Positions 1 to 9,833 are shown, numbered from the stretch's first letter. The stretch is 64,000 nt of DNA from Bacteroidia bacterium (GCA_019695295.1 JAIBAH010000015.1:1-64000), one strand, 5' to 3'. The notes: generated from the sequence alone by a model not told the origin. Translations and numbers: made by a program.

Positions 1-405
1 TCAGGAAATTAAAAACAATTACTAAAAAAATACACTTAAAACTTTCATCCTTAAAAACCCGTATAAAATAAAAAACCATAAATATTTCAGAAAAAAAGCC
101 ATAAACTTCCTGAAAATAACCATAAAAACACACAAATAACTGATTATCAACCCTATTAACCCACTCATTAGCTCCGCTGAATCTTACGATTTCAGAAAGA
201 ATCTTAGCCCCCCGGATAAACAATCCCACCTAAAATTCCTATGGAATGACCGGAAGGCGAAGGTACTCCCGGACAACAGAAAAAGAACGCCTTCCCTTAA
301 ATCATTCTGAAATAAGCGAAGGCGTTCTTTGATTTTATAATCATTATACCTTACCGGTAAACTCCTGCAGAGAACCGGAATATATTTTCAACCAGGATAT
401 TTCCA
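1..405. other. Intergenic left edge
   Basis: AT-rich sequence. Apart from the terminator hairpin at 282-330 I see no convincing gene, repeat or RNA here. A gene ending left of the window cannot be judged. Confidence 0.6.
282..330 (-). terminator. Rho-independent terminator
   Basis: A 12-bp perfect stem (282-293 with 319-330) encloses a 25-nt loop. Read on the minus strand it is followed by a T-run, so it fits termination of the leftward gene ending at 406. Confidence 0.75.
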
Positions 406-1749
406 CTACTCATTTCCCAGAATTATCAATTCAGAAATACAGGTCCGGTCAAACCGGAGTCCGGGATGTACATCCAGAATAGTGAGCCTGATTTTTCTGA
501 CTTTCGTGTGAATGTTTCCATAATCGGCAAGTACCGTTACATACCTCGAAAAATTGGAAGCATTTACTTTATGATAACTTTCGTATTGAATATCACAGAT
601 TCGCTCATCTCTCCTGATGCAATTTCCAGCATCAATGTATTCCCTTTCGATTTTCACTTTTGCCACCCTGCAATTTTCCGAAAAATCATCTTCTGATTTT
701 GTAAACCCGTTCATAATCACAATTCCGCAAACCGGATAATCATCCAGAGTAATGTCGAGATACTCTCCTGACCCCTGATGCGGTGCTCCTTCCGCCCATA
801 CTGTACCGAAATTAAAATCGAAAAGGTTTTCGGGTCCGGTATAAATATCGGCATTGGAAGAAGGCCTTGTGCGAAAAACCCGCTCATCCGGACAACGGAA
901 AGTGGTAAGAAACTCATTGAAAGCAGCCACATTATAATCATACTCAAGGTGAAGAATCGAGTATTTATTGATAGGCATATCCGTCTGATTCATCATATAA
1001 TATCCATCCATCCATTTCAGATTAGTAAAACCGACACCTGAAGCATGAATGAAATCTTTGGGGATATCTCCTCCGTTAATCGTCAGCGAAAAGTCCCGGA
1101 TAGTACCTTTTCCCCAGCTGATTGCAGGGGTAAAATCATATTGAAGCAACCTCGCAGAATATTTGGGGATAAAGGTTTTGGCATTTTTGGTATCTTTAAA
1201 ATAGCTTTTTACTTTATATTCTATATTTACCGTTTTACTGGTAAGCTGAGGCATTTTAAAAGAAATGAGGTACATTCTTCGTTTCGTTCTCACAGAAGTT
1301 TTAGAACCACTCGAAACCAGACTGTCATTCCATACAGGGTCATCCATCCTGTCCGTCACCGTTAATAACTGACCATCCTCAAAAGTAGCTTTAAAATCTT
1401 TTACATAATCCGAATCCCACTCAAATCTATCCTCTCCCAGCGTATTTGAGATAATATAAAAGGGAATTCCCGCCTGTAAGTCAAAGGAACTTTCAGTATT
1501 ATTCCAAAACTCATAGCTAACTTTTACCCTGCAATAATCCCCTTCCACATTTATTTGAACGCGCTCAGAAAAAATACCCACGTCCGACTTGGTAATCAGT
1601 CTCATACTGGAAACCTTAAAAATATTGGACTGATCTGCATTCTCTTCCGCATAAACACCGAGAGGAAGCAGAATGAGCAAAAAGACTCCCAAAGCGCGAC
1701 AAAACCGAAACAAATTCATCATATTTATAAGATTCAGATTAGTTATCAT
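406..1749 (-). CDS. Exported protein with NADase-type glycan-binding-like domain
   Basis: Begins with a signal peptide (hydrophobic run LGVFLLILLPLG, cleavage near VYA-EE), so the product is likely periplasmic or outer-membrane associated. The middle, about residues 40-280, is beta-rich and unassigned. The last ~160 residues look like the discoidin-like domain found attached to bacterial NADases and other exported proteins: SSNADIYTGPENLFDFN, then a W and a GEYLDI segment typical of the galactose-binding fold. No catalytic domain is visible, so binding rather than catalysis is inferred. In-frame ATGs at residues 10 and 11 would give a more standard signal peptide (start about 1719-1722). It is monocistronic, ending at the hairpin at 282-330. 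The domain name is from memory of the family pattern. Confidence 0.6.
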   Translation of the reverse strand: MITNLNLINMMNLFRFCRALGVFLLILLPLGVYAEENADQSNIFKVSSMRLITKSDVGIFSERVQINVEGDYCRVKVSYEFWNNTESSFDLQAGIPFYIISNTLGEDRFEWDSDYVKDFKATFEDGQLLTVTDRMDDPVWNDSLVSSGSKTSVRTKRRMYLISFKMPQLTSKTVNIEYKVKSYFKDTKNAKTFIPKYSARLLQYDFTPAISWGKGTIRDFSLTINGGDIPKDFIHASGVGFTNLKWMDGYYMMNQTDMPINKYSILHLEYDYNVAAFNEFLTTFRCPDERVFRTRPSSNADIYTGPENLFDFNFGTVWAEGAPHQGSGEYLDITLDDYPVCGIVIMNGFTKSEDDFSENCRVAKVKIEREYIDAGNCIRRDERICDIQYESYHKVNASNFSRYVTVLADYGNIHTKVRKIRLTILDVHPGLRFDRTCISELIILGNE

Positions 1750-1958
1750 TTAGGTTAAAGAGAAACAGGGATGAGAGATTTGTCTTAGCACTCAGACAGG
1801 TTAATCCCAATCAAAAATACGATTCACCCGAATTTCACGCCGGCAAAGTTACGCTTTTATTAAAATAATACAGCACCTTTTATCATAGTAATTCACAAAA
1901 ACCCTCAAATAAAGTAACCTTTTTGGTATTTTTGGGTTTAAACAGGAAATTAACAGGC

Positions 1959-3755
1959 ATGAAATCGCTTTCCTCACTTAATAAATACTTCTGGAAATAT
2001 AAATTTTACCTGATATGGGGAATCATCACGGTAATTGCTTCCAATCTTTTTACTATTTATCCGGCTCAGATTATTCGTACTGCACTGGACATGATCGGGG
2101 AGCTGTTGAGTATTCGTGAGCTTACCAAAGGGTTTGAAATACAGGCAGGCCTGATGCAAACCATCAACCGCTCTCTTTTGCTGTTTGGAGGCCTCATGGT
2201 AGGAATTGCAATTCTGAGCGGCGTATTTCTTTTCTTTACCCGTCAGACGATTATCTACATGTCCAGACTTATTGAATATGATTTAAGAAATGATATATTT
2301 ATTCATTATCAGGAACTTTCCACCCGTTTTTACCGCAAAAACCGGACAGGAGACCTGATGTCGAGAATCACGGAAGACGTAAACAAAGTAAGGATGTATC
2401 TGGGCCCGGCAGTCATGTACACCCTCAATACTTTTACCCGGTTTGTACTCGTAATCACGGCGATGTTTTCCATCAATCCCAAACTCGCCATTTTTTCCCT
2501 GCTTCCGCTCCCGGTACTGAGCTTCATGATTTACCTTGTACAATCGGTCATCGAAAAAAGAAGTCGTAAAATTCAGGAGCAGCTGGCTACAATGAATACC
2601 TTTACTCAGGAAATTTATTCGGGAATACGGGTGGTAAAAGCATATGTAAAAGAAAAAGAAATTTTGCAGCGCTTTGAGACAGAGACAGAAACCTACCGAA
2701 AACGAACCCTTCACTCCGCAAAGGTAGATGCAGTCTTTTTTCCGGCTGTCACTTTTCTCGTTGGGTTAAGCGGTATTTTCCTGATATGGATTGGAAGCGA
2801 ACAAGTTATTGAGGGTACACTCACAATCGGAAATATTGCCGAATTTACCCTCTATGTAGGACTGCTTGCCTGGCCCATTATTTCATTGGGATGGGTTACA
2901 ACGCTGATTCAGCAGGCAGCAGCAAGTCAGAAGCGTATCAACGAAATCTTAAACGAAGGCTCTGACGTACAGTTTCCAGATTCAGATTATGTCATCGAAA
3001 AACCTTCTGTTCAGTGGAAATCCGTTACTTTTACCTATCCGGATACAGGAATTACTGCGCTGAAGAATGTTTCCTTTACCCTCAGTCCTGGTCAGAAACT
3101 CGGAATCGTCGGACCTGCCGGCTCCGGGAAATCCACGATCTGCCAATTGACGCTCCGGATGTTTGATATTACTTCCGGTGAAATTCTGATTGACGGAAGA
3201 CCCATTCAGCAGTACAGCAAAACGGCATTAAGGAGTATTTCCGGATATGCCCCTCAGGATGTATTTCTTTTTTCGGATTCGGTAAGCGAAAATATCGCTT
3301 TCGGGCTTCCGGAAGCAACTCAAAGTCAGGTGGAAGAAGCCGCTAAATTTGCGTCAGTGTATGAAAATATTTCTGGATTTCCTCAGGGTTTTGATACCGT
3401 AATCGGAGAAAGGGGCGTTATGCTTTCCGGAGGACAAAAACAACGATTATCCATTGCCCGTGCCTGTATCCGTAAACCCAAAATACTCATCCTTGATGAT
3501 GTGCTTTCGGCTGTAGATACTGAAACAGAAGAAACCCTTCTGAGAAATATCCAGCAATTCCGGAAAGAGCAGCCGGACTCCATCGTCATACAGATTGCCC
3601 ACAGGCTCTCCTGCGTTCAGGACTCTGATTATATCCTCGCACTGGATAATGGAGTGGTGATAGAAGAAGGCACTCACGAATCTCTCCTGCGTAAAAAAGG
3701 ATATTATGCAGGAATTTACGAAAAACAACTCTCTGAAACACTCGCTGAAGTATAA
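1959..3755 (+). CDS. ABC exporter half-transporter (degenerate Walker B)
   Basis: Type IV (MsbA/LmrA-like) half-transporter: about six membrane helices in residues 1-320, then a nucleotide-binding domain. Visible motifs are Walker A GPAGSGKST, Q-loop APQDVF, canonical signature LSGGQKQR, Walker B ILILDD and H-loop IAHRLS. The residue after Walker B, normally the catalytic Glu, is Asp (LDDVLSAVD), as in the non-catalytic site of heterodimeric exporters such as TM287/288. The complementary partner may be the gene at 18888-20690. The reading frame opens at a TTG at 1923, but a -7 element TATTTTTG at 1927-1934 lies inside that extension, so ATG 1959 is preferred (598 residues). Substrate unknown. 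Confidence 0.9.
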   Translation: MKSLSSLNKYFWKYKFYLIWGIITVIASNLFTIYPAQIIRTALDMIGELLSIRELTKGFEIQAGLMQTINRSLLLFGGLMVGIAILSGVFLFFTRQTIIYMSRLIEYDLRNDIFIHYQELSTRFYRKNRTGDLMSRITEDVNKVRMYLGPAVMYTLNTFTRFVLVITAMFSINPKLAIFSLLPLPVLSFMIYLVQSVIEKRSRKIQEQLATMNTFTQEIYSGIRVVKAYVKEKEILQRFETETETYRKRTLHSAKVDAVFFPAVTFLVGLSGIFLIWIGSEQVIEGTLTIGNIAEFTLYVGLLAWPIISLGWVTTLIQQAAASQKRINEILNEGSDVQFPDSDYVIEKPSVQWKSVTFTYPDTGITALKNVSFTLSPGQKLGIVGPAGSGKSTICQLTLRMFDITSGEILIDGRPIQQYSKTALRSISGYAPQDVFLFSDSVSENIAFGLPEATQSQVEEAAKFASVYENISGFPQGFDTVIGERGVMLSGGQKQRLSIARACIRKPKILILDDVLSAVDTETEETLLRNIQQFRKEQPDSIVIQIAHRLSCVQDSDYILALDNGVVIEEGTHESLLRKKGYYAGIYEKQLSETLAEV

Positions 3756-3789
3756 TAAATCCCCCCGATAAAGGCCGAATCCAACCGGA

Positions 3790-4497
3790 TTATTTCCCGT
3801 ACAGATAATTATAATCTCTCAGTACATATTCCAGGAAAACCTCTTCCTTCATCTCTGCCTTAATTCCTGTAACGGATTTCACCTTATCAGATAGCCTTTT
3901 GAGAATTTCAGGATTATTGCTTTTTAATCCTGCGTCGAGCACTTCTTTGAGGATAGACATATCCTTATCGGAAAGCATGGCAATCTGCGGAAACTTCATT
4001 TCATATCCTTCATCTAAGTTCCTGAAAATCGTATCATCAAAATCCGCCACGAGTTTCTGTTTAATGACAGTGGTTCCCGCTGCCAAATCTCCCAGCCTCT
4101 GCCCTTTTTTATTAATACTGATGGTAAATACCGCCACGACTCCGTACATCGTATAAATATCAACCAGACGAAGCAGCCATCTCAGAAAAAAATCACCCAG
4201 CGAAGGCGCTGAGCCGTCAAACCGGATTACCCTCAGGTTTCTCACTCTTTTTCCGATTGTTTGCCCGTTGAGTGCAATCTCTGAAACGATAGTGTAAAGT
4301 GCCACCGGTAGAAAAATAATAATAGACCAACCGGTAGAAGGGCGGGCATGAAACTCCTCCAAAAACATATAAACCAAAATCAGATAGCCTATCTGAATCA
4401 GAAAATCAATAAAAAATGCGGCGATTCTGTCTCCGATGTCAGCAACAGGATACTCTAATTCAACATTTTGTGTGGTAGGAATTACGATAGTTTTCAT
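3790..4497 (-). CDS. RDD family membrane protein
   Basis: Small integral membrane protein with the RDD pattern: an Arg-Asp pair at the start of the first helix (DIGDRIAAFFIDF), then further helices and the conserved GQTIGKRVRNLRVIR segment between helices. The C-terminal ~80 residues are soluble and helical. The family is of uncertain transport or stress role; one member has been linked to Na+/H+ exchange, which cannot be transferred here. It is divergent from a SpoIIM-family gene, a pairing common in Bacteroidota, often together with MoxR ATPase and DUF58 genes that are not seen here. The open frame reaches 4530, but MKTIVIP at 4497 is the natural start, and a -7-like TAATTTTG lies at 4528-4535 on the minus strand. 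Confidence 0.85.
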   Translation of the reverse strand: MKTIVIPTTQNVELEYPVADIGDRIAAFFIDFLIQIGYLILVYMFLEEFHARPSTGWSIIIFLPVALYTIVSEIALNGQTIGKRVRNLRVIRFDGSAPSLGDFFLRWLLRLVDIYTMYGVVAVFTISINKKGQRLGDLAAGTTVIKQKLVADFDDTIFRNLDEGYEMKFPQIAMLSDKDMSILKEVLDAGLKSNNPEILKRLSDKVKSVTGIKAEMKEEVFLEYVLRDYNYLYGK

Positions 4498-4586
4498 TCC
4501 GGCGAAAAAAAAATTTGTTTCAAAAACCAAAATTACATAATTTAGCGCAAATAATTGTCAGAAATTTAAAAATATCCTCATTCAAA

Positions 4587-5579
4587 ATGCGTGAGCCTTT
4601 ATTTCTAAAACAAAACCGCCCCAAATGGGAAGAATACGAAGACCTTTTATTTGGGGAAAACTCCGGCGAAGAAAACCCTGACCGGCTTGCTGACCTGTAT
4701 ATCCAACTGACGGATGACCTCGGTTATGCCCGTACTTTTTACCCCCGCTCCAAAGTAATCAAATACCTCAATGGCCTTGCCGCACGGACTCACCTGCTGA
4801 TTTATCAGAATAAAAAAGAAAAATCCAACCGGATACTCACCTTTTTTACCAATGAATTGCCAATGACCTACTACAATAACCGGAAATACCTCTATTATTC
4901 TTTTATTGTATTTATCCTGAGTGCCGGATTAGGCTGGCTGTCAACGGTAAAAGATGTCGAAATTCCCAATCTTGTACTGGGAGATGATTACGTAAACATG
5001 ACAATCGAAAATATCAAGAAAGGAAACCCTACCGGGGTTTATCAGGAAAGCGGTTCCTTTGATATGTTTTTTCAGATAGCCTTCAACAATATTGCTGTGG
5101 CATTCCGGTGCTTTGCATCAGGCATTGTCTTTGGTATCGGTACATTGTTTATGCTTTTTTACAATGGATTTATGGTAGGTACATTTCTCGGGCTTTTCTA
5201 TAATCATAACGAGTTTTCCGAGGCTTTCCCGGTAATCATGATACACGGCACGCTCGAGCTGAGTGCGATTGTCATTGCAGGGGGAGCCGGGTTTTGCCTC
5301 GGGAGCGGATTCATGTTCCCCGGAACCTATAAAAGGATTTTGTCCTTTCAGACAGCAGCAAAAGACAGTGTGAAAATTATTGTAGGACTTGTCCCGGTTT
5401 TCACAATTGCCGCTTTTTTTGAAAGTTATGTAACGAGATACGCAAAAATGCCACTAATCATAAAATTATTAATCATCATTTTATCATTTACGTACATTGT
5501 CTGGTATTATTTTATCTTTCCGGCAATTGTACATCATCAGTTAAAAACAGAATTATATGGAAAAAATTCGTCTTTTTAG
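4587..5579 (+). CDS. Stage II sporulation protein M family membrane protein
   Basis: SpoIIM/DUF95-type integral membrane protein of 330 residues. It begins with a soluble segment (REPLFLKQNRPKWEEYEDLL, typical of these proteins), then helices with NNIAVAFRCFASGIVFGIGT and a MIHGTLELSAIVIAGGAGF segment carrying the conserved HGxxE motif. Outside spore-formers the function is not known; the name does not imply sporulation. The start at ATG 4587 is chosen because the family begins directly with the REPLF segment; the longer frame from 4515 overlaps the divergent promoter region. The next gene overlaps its end by 23 bp, so translation of the two is probably coupled. Confidence 0.85.
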   Translation: MREPLFLKQNRPKWEEYEDLLFGENSGEENPDRLADLYIQLTDDLGYARTFYPRSKVIKYLNGLAARTHLLIYQNKKEKSNRILTFFTNELPMTYYNNRKYLYYSFIVFILSAGLGWLSTVKDVEIPNLVLGDDYVNMTIENIKKGNPTGVYQESGSFDMFFQIAFNNIAVAFRCFASGIVFGIGTLFMLFYNGFMVGTFLGLFYNHNEFSEAFPVIMIHGTLELSAIVIAGGAGFCLGSGFMFPGTYKRILSFQTAAKDSVKIIVGLVPVFTIAAFFESYVTRYAKMPLIIKLLIIILSFTYIVWYYFIFPAIVHHQLKTELYGKNSSF

Positions 5580-6513
5580 GGTCAGAGATATCGGAGACAC
5601 CATCAAAGACGCCTTTGCTTTACTCAAAGAACAGGCTGCTCCTCTCTGGAAAAATATTTTTCTCATTGTTCTTCCGGCCTACCTGTTAATTGCTGTAGGG
5701 CTTGTGGTAACGATGAAAGACCTTCTCCTGCTCGCTCAGGAAATGCAGGGTGGAAATCCGGAGGACGCAAGGGATTCTCTGGACTCACTTAAGGATATGA
5801 TTATCTCCCCCGTTTTCTGGATTGGAATAATTACCGTTATGGTAGTTTCTCTTCTTGTACAGGCTTTTATGAATAGTACTACCTTTAACTTCATTGATGC
5901 TTACCATAAGGACGAGGAGGCAGCCAAAAATCCCGAAACACTCAGGTCTATCAGTATTGGGGATATGGGGTGGTACATTGGCTATTCCCTTCTGATCGGC
6001 CTTATTTTTATGGTAATCTTTATGGTTCCGCTCGGTGGAGCAGTGGCAATGGAATCCATAGCATTTACTTTATTAATCAGTATCGGACTGCTGGTCTTTA
6101 TCTTTGTACTTCTGCCCACACTCATTTTATTTTTCCCCGTCGCTTTTATCGAAAAAACCGGATTCCGTGAAACCTGGGACAGAGCCCGCTTTCTGACCAA
6201 AGGAGAATGGGGAGCTACTTTTGGCCTTACAATCATCGTAGGCTTACTGGGAGGAATCGCTTCTTCTGTCGTTTCCAATATCCTCGGATTAGTAGGAACA
6301 GTATTTGGAGAGTTCGGAAAACTACTTTTCACTCAGGTAGGTCAGCTGGGGATGAGTTCATTAATCGGAGTGATATCCGGAACCTGCTATGCATTACACT
6401 ACGGCTCACTCAGGGCAAAAAAAGAAGGAGCGAGTGACGGCTTTTTAGGAGAGCAGCTGATAGAGGAAATTGGGAAGCAGGAGGAAGACGATAATACGAC
6501 TCAAACCTGGTAA
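5557..6513 (+). CDS. Multi-pass membrane protein, SpoIIM partner
   Basis: A 318-residue protein with a short cytoplasmic N-terminus (RVRDIGDTIKDAFALL) followed by about six hydrophobic segments, and an acidic hydrophilic C-terminus. The pattern resembles membrane domains of the glycerophosphodiester phosphodiesterase / DUF975 type, but I recognise no catalytic residues. It overlaps the SpoIIM-family gene by 23 bp and is followed by a terminator, so the two form a transcription unit. Function unknown; a role in membrane organisation is only guilt by association. Confidence 0.7.
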   Translation: MEKIRLFRVRDIGDTIKDAFALLKEQAAPLWKNIFLIVLPAYLLIAVGLVVTMKDLLLLAQEMQGGNPEDARDSLDSLKDMIISPVFWIGIITVMVVSLLVQAFMNSTTFNFIDAYHKDEEAAKNPETLRSISIGDMGWYIGYSLLIGLIFMVIFMVPLGGAVAMESIAFTLLISIGLLVFIFVLLPTLILFFPVAFIEKTGFRETWDRARFLTKGEWGATFGLTIIVGLLGGIASSVVSNILGLVGTVFGEFGKLLFTQVGQLGMSSLIGVISGTCYALHYGSLRAKKEGASDGFLGEQLIEEIGKQEEDDNTTQTW

Positions 6514-6572
6514 GAATTACCCTTCGGAAAACGCATTTTCAGAAATAATTTTCGAACATATTATAAAACAGA

Positions 6573-6600
6573 AAAACGGGATTCAACTTCCCGTTTTTTT
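6573..6600. terminator. Bidirectional terminator
   Basis: An 8-bp stem (6573-6580 with 6590-6597) is flanked by A-run and T-run, between the convergent membrane-protein gene and PAP2 gene. It can serve both. Confidence 0.8.
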
Positions 6601-6616
6601 TTGAGTTATATTTTAG

Positions 6617-7342
6617 TTACCGGATTTTGTGCAAATGCGGAATCAGATACCCGGCAGCGGCCCCTATCAGATACCCCGTAATGACATCCGTAGGAAAATG
6701 CTTTCCGGCTCTTACCCTAAGATACGCCGTAGCCGCAGGCAGTGCAAATGCCCCTCCCCACACAAAAGGAAGTGCTTTACTGTCCGGATGATGGTCAGAA
6801 TACACTTTGGCGGTAAAAAAAGCGAAATTCGCTACCGTTGAGGTATGTCCCGAGAAAAAGGAGTAGCGGGCGTCTTTTTCTAATTTATACTCCATCGGAA
6901 CATCAGGATTATATACATAAGGCCTTGTTCTTTTGATTACACTCTTGGAAAGATTCGTCAGAGCTATCGTAGTAGCAAATGATTCCAGCCCAAGAATCCC
7001 CGTATTTTTCCAGTCTTCCCTGATATTACCGGAAGCAAATAACACCAGCGGCAAGGCGAATGAACCGTAAAGTGCTGCATCACTTACCTTTGCCGCCTGC
7101 GGATGCCACTGCCGGGTGGTAAATCTGTCCATGGGCAGTATCTTACTCACAGACAAGGATTGAATTTCCGGTTCGGTTAGCGGAGCCGTCTTTTTCATCA
7201 TATATAAATCGAAGGCATTGATACTTACAAGGCCTAATCCGAAGCCAATGTCTTTGGTATAATTGAGCCTGTAAGGAGAATGCTGACTATATGCAGTAGC
7301 CAAAACCCCAAAAAGAAAACATAAAAGAAAATTTTTTTTCAT
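6617..7342 (-). CDS. PAP2 superfamily phosphatase
   Basis: Acid phosphatase / lipid phosphatase of the PAP2 type, 241 residues. All three motifs are present: KSVIKRTRP (motif 1), FFSGHTS (motif 2, with the His) and LRVRAGKHFPTDV (motif 3, Arg, His and Asp). An N-terminal signal or anchor (MKKNFLLCFLFGVLA, cleavage near YSQ) puts the active site in the periplasm. The likely substrate class is undecaprenyl pyrophosphate or another phospholipid phosphate, but this cannot be told from sequence. The open frame extends to 7519 and would overlap the divergent MCE gene; MKKNFLL at 7342 is chosen because it starts the signal peptide. Confidence 0.88.
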   Translation of the reverse strand: MKKNFLLCFLFGVLATAYSQHSPYRLNYTKDIGFGLGLVSINAFDLYMMKKTAPLTEPEIQSLSVSKILPMDRFTTRQWHPQAAKVSDAALYGSFALPLVLFASGNIREDWKNTGILGLESFATTIALTNLSKSVIKRTRPYVYNPDVPMEYKLEKDARYSFFSGHTSTVANFAFFTAKVYSDHHPDSKALPFVWGGAFALPAATAYLRVRAGKHFPTDVITGYLIGAAAGYLIPHLHKIR

Positions 7343-7469
7343 TTTTTTTCCGTTTAAAATTATAGTAAGTTTGAAAAAAGTACGTAATTTGCCATTCAAT
7401 TCAAATAATACACAAAGAAAGCAACAATTATTAAATTGTAGTATCTGAGTAAAAAAAATAATTTCCTTT

Positions 7470-8516
7470 ATGAAAATAAGTAAAGAACTGAAAGTAGGAA
7501 TTTTAGGGTTACTGGCCATAACCTTATTTATACTCGGAATGAATTATCTTAAAGGGCTCTCTGTTTTTAGTAAAAACAAGGTCTATTACACCTATTTTGA
7601 TGACACGAAAGGATTACTCAGAGGAGGAAATCTCTATTTTAACGGTTTTGCTATCGGGAAAGTAACCAATATGGAACTCGATATGAAAACCAAAAAAATC
7701 AAGGTGGAAATTACCGTAAAAGAAAAACTGGACATCCCCAAAGACTCCAAGGTAATTATTTTCAGTGAAGGCGTTATGGGACCGACTTCCATGAAACTCG
7801 CACTCGGAAAATCCGCAAACCTGCTCGAAGAAGAGGGAGTTATTGCCTCTGAGCTCGAAGGCACACTGATGGAAAACATGCAGACTCAGATTGACCCTAT
7901 CAAAATGCAGGTGGAATTGCTCTCCAAACAGCTCAATCAAATTGCCCACTGGGCCAATTATACGCTGGACTCTACCGGTAGCCGGAGCACGATTATCAGT
8001 ATCCTGGATAATGCAAATGCTTCTGTTGCGAATGTAAAAGTAGTGAGTGACCAGCTTGATGACGTCATCACCAAAATCAACAACGCCGTAGCATCTATCG
8101 ATCAGCTGGCCGCTTCTGCGAATCGGGTAGTCGTCAATGTGGATGAAAATAAATCCAATATCAACGGAACAATGAGCAGTATTAACGGTGCAATGGAAAA
8201 TGTAAAATATATCTCTGACTCCCTTGCTACTGCCACCAATGAAATCCGGAAACTCGTAACCGAAGTTCAGGGCTCTCTGGAAAATGTCAAGAAAATTACC
8301 AACGGGATTCAGAATGGAGAAGGAAGCGCAGGAAAACTCCTCAAGGATGAAGGGCTTTATACCAATGCTACCGGTGCTGTTGATAAACTCAACATGGCCG
8401 TTACTGACATTGATTCTCTTATTAATGAAATCAAGGCAAACCCAAAAAAATACCTGAATGTAAAAGTGGTAGTGTTTGAAAGAAGGCCCAGAAAAGGAGA
8501 AGAAATTAAAGAATAA
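7470..8516 (+). CDS. MlaD-type MCE family protein
   Basis: Periplasmic lipid-transport subunit: one N-terminal membrane helix (VGILGLLAITLFILGM), then a single MCE domain at about residues 35-115, with the typical segment FDDTKGLLRGGNLYFNGFAIGKV. A long helical C-terminal half with coiled-coil character follows (about 140-330), rich in SINGAM- and DQLAASAN-like heptads. Such proteins form hexameric tunnels moving phospholipids between membranes, with an MlaE permease and MlaF ATPase; neither is in this window. It is followed after 3 nt by xseA, so probably co-transcribed. Confidence 0.9.
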   Translation: MKISKELKVGILGLLAITLFILGMNYLKGLSVFSKNKVYYTYFDDTKGLLRGGNLYFNGFAIGKVTNMELDMKTKKIKVEITVKEKLDIPKDSKVIIFSEGVMGPTSMKLALGKSANLLEEEGVIASELEGTLMENMQTQIDPIKMQVELLSKQLNQIAHWANYTLDSTGSRSTIISILDNANASVANVKVVSDQLDDVITKINNAVASIDQLAASANRVVVNVDENKSNINGTMSSINGAMENVKYISDSLATATNEIRKLVTEVQGSLENVKKITNGIQNGEGSAGKLLKDEGLYTNATGAVDKLNMAVTDIDSLINEIKANPKKYLNVKVVVFERRPRKGEEIKE

Positions 8517-8519
8517 TTT

Positions 8520-9833
8520 ATGCACAACGCCATTCTTTCTGTTACGGAGCTTACCTTCATCGTAAAAAATGCAGTAGAAGGCAACCCAAAACTCAACAAC
8601 GCTACTGTGTCAGGAGAGATTTCCAATCTGAACTATCACAGTTCCGGGCATGTATATTTTACCATCAAGGACAATTCGTCTCAGCTTTCCTGTACGATGT
8701 GGAAATCTGTGGCAGAAAAAATGCCTAAGCTCAAAGACGGTCAAAAAGCAGAGATAACCGGAAGTGTGGAAGTCTATATACCTCATGGTAAGTATCAGTT
8801 TAATGTAAAAAAAGTCATTACAGGAGGGAAAGGAAATCTGTATGAACAATTTCTTTTACTCAAAGAAAAACTCCGGGAGGAAGGATTGTTTGACACAAAA
8901 TTCAAAAAAAACATCCCGCCTTTTCCCGTAAAAATCGGGATTCTCACTTCGCCCACAGGGTCAGTACTTCATGATATGCTTCAGATTATCCGCAAAAGAT
9001 ACCCAGTAGTAAAAGTACTGATTTTCCCGACCGCTGTTCAGGGTACTGCCGCCAAAAATTCCATTACCGAAAACCTCGCAAAAGCCGATACGTTCGGGCT
9101 TGATTTGCTGATTCTGGCAAGAGGAGGCGGGAGTATTGAAGACCTCTGGAGTTTTAATGAAGAAGCAGTCGCAAGGGCTGTTTTTCACTGTAAAACCCCC
9201 GTCATTACCGGAATCGGGCACGAAACCGATACGACTATCGCTGACTTTGTAGCGGATGTGAGGGCAGAAACCCCAACCGCCGCCGCTATGAGGGCTGTAC
9301 CCGACCGGGAAGCACTGCTCGAAACACTGGATGTGCAGAAGCACCGAGCCCTGAAGAGCATGTTGTATTACATCGAAATCAAAAAACAAACCCTGGATAA
9401 TTATGAGCAGCGCCTTACCGGAGCGTTGAAGCTCAATCTCCAGAAACAAAAAAATACGATTGAACAGCTTCAGTCTAAATTATTCAGAATTCTGCCTGAC
9501 ATTATAGAAGATTATCAGTATGACCTCGACCGGCAGGAACTCCATCTGCAACAGGCGATGCTTCAGGCCATTCAAAACCGAAAAACGCAACTGAGTGACC
9601 TTAACAATATAACAAAAACACTCCTCGCCGATTCCCTGAACTATCAGAAAAACGCTCTGGGTTTACTGGAAACCCGTCTTCAGGGACTGGACATCATGCA
9701 ACTGCTCAAGCAGGGATATACCCTAACCCTGAAGAATGGCAAAGTGGTAAACAGCATCAGTGAGTTGAAAAAAAATGACATAATCGCTACTTTATTTTCG
9801 GACGGGTCTGTAAGTTCAAAGGTTGAAAAATGA
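8520..9833 (+). CDS. xseA: Exodeoxyribonuclease VII large subunit
   Basis: Catalytic subunit of the single-strand-specific exonuclease VII. An N-terminal OB-fold (about 10-100, SGEISNLNYHSSGHVYFTIKD) is followed by the catalytic domain, with SPTGSVLHDML, LARGGGSIEDLWSFN and GIGHETDTTIADFVAD, then a coiled-coil region and a C-terminal segment (LKQGYTLTLKNGKVV). Full length at 437 residues. It sits 3 nt after the MCE gene and overlaps the next gene by 4 nt (ATGA), so it is inside an operon. The usual small-subunit gene xseB does not follow; a glycosyltransferase takes that place. Confidence 0.96.
   Translation: MHNAILSVTELTFIVKNAVEGNPKLNNATVSGEISNLNYHSSGHVYFTIKDNSSQLSCTMWKSVAEKMPKLKDGQKAEITGSVEVYIPHGKYQFNVKKVITGGKGNLYEQFLLLKEKLREEGLFDTKFKKNIPPFPVKIGILTSPTGSVLHDMLQIIRKRYPVVKVLIFPTAVQGTAAKNSITENLAKADTFGLDLLILARGGGSIEDLWSFNEEAVARAVFHCKTPVITGIGHETDTTIADFVADVRAETPTAAAMRAVPDREALLETLDVQKHRALKSMLYYIEIKKQTLDNYEQRLTGALKLNLQKQKNTIEQLQSKLFRILPDIIEDYQYDLDRQELHLQQAMLQAIQNRKTQLSDLNNITKTLLADSLNYQKNALGLLETRLQGLDIMQLLKQGYTLTLKNGKVVNSISELKKNDIIATLFSDGSVSSKVEK

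Noticed and set aside
4498-4586. Overlapping 5' extensions of the RDD and SpoIIM frames
   Set aside because: Both extensions are AT-rich, lack family similarity, and run through the divergent promoter region.
7343-7519. N-terminal extension of the PAP2 frame
   Set aside because: It would precede a normal signal peptide and overlap the divergent MCE gene.
7614-8525. 303-codon minus-strand frame antisense to the MCE gene
   Set aside because: Shadow frame; the plus strand encodes a complete MlaD-type protein.
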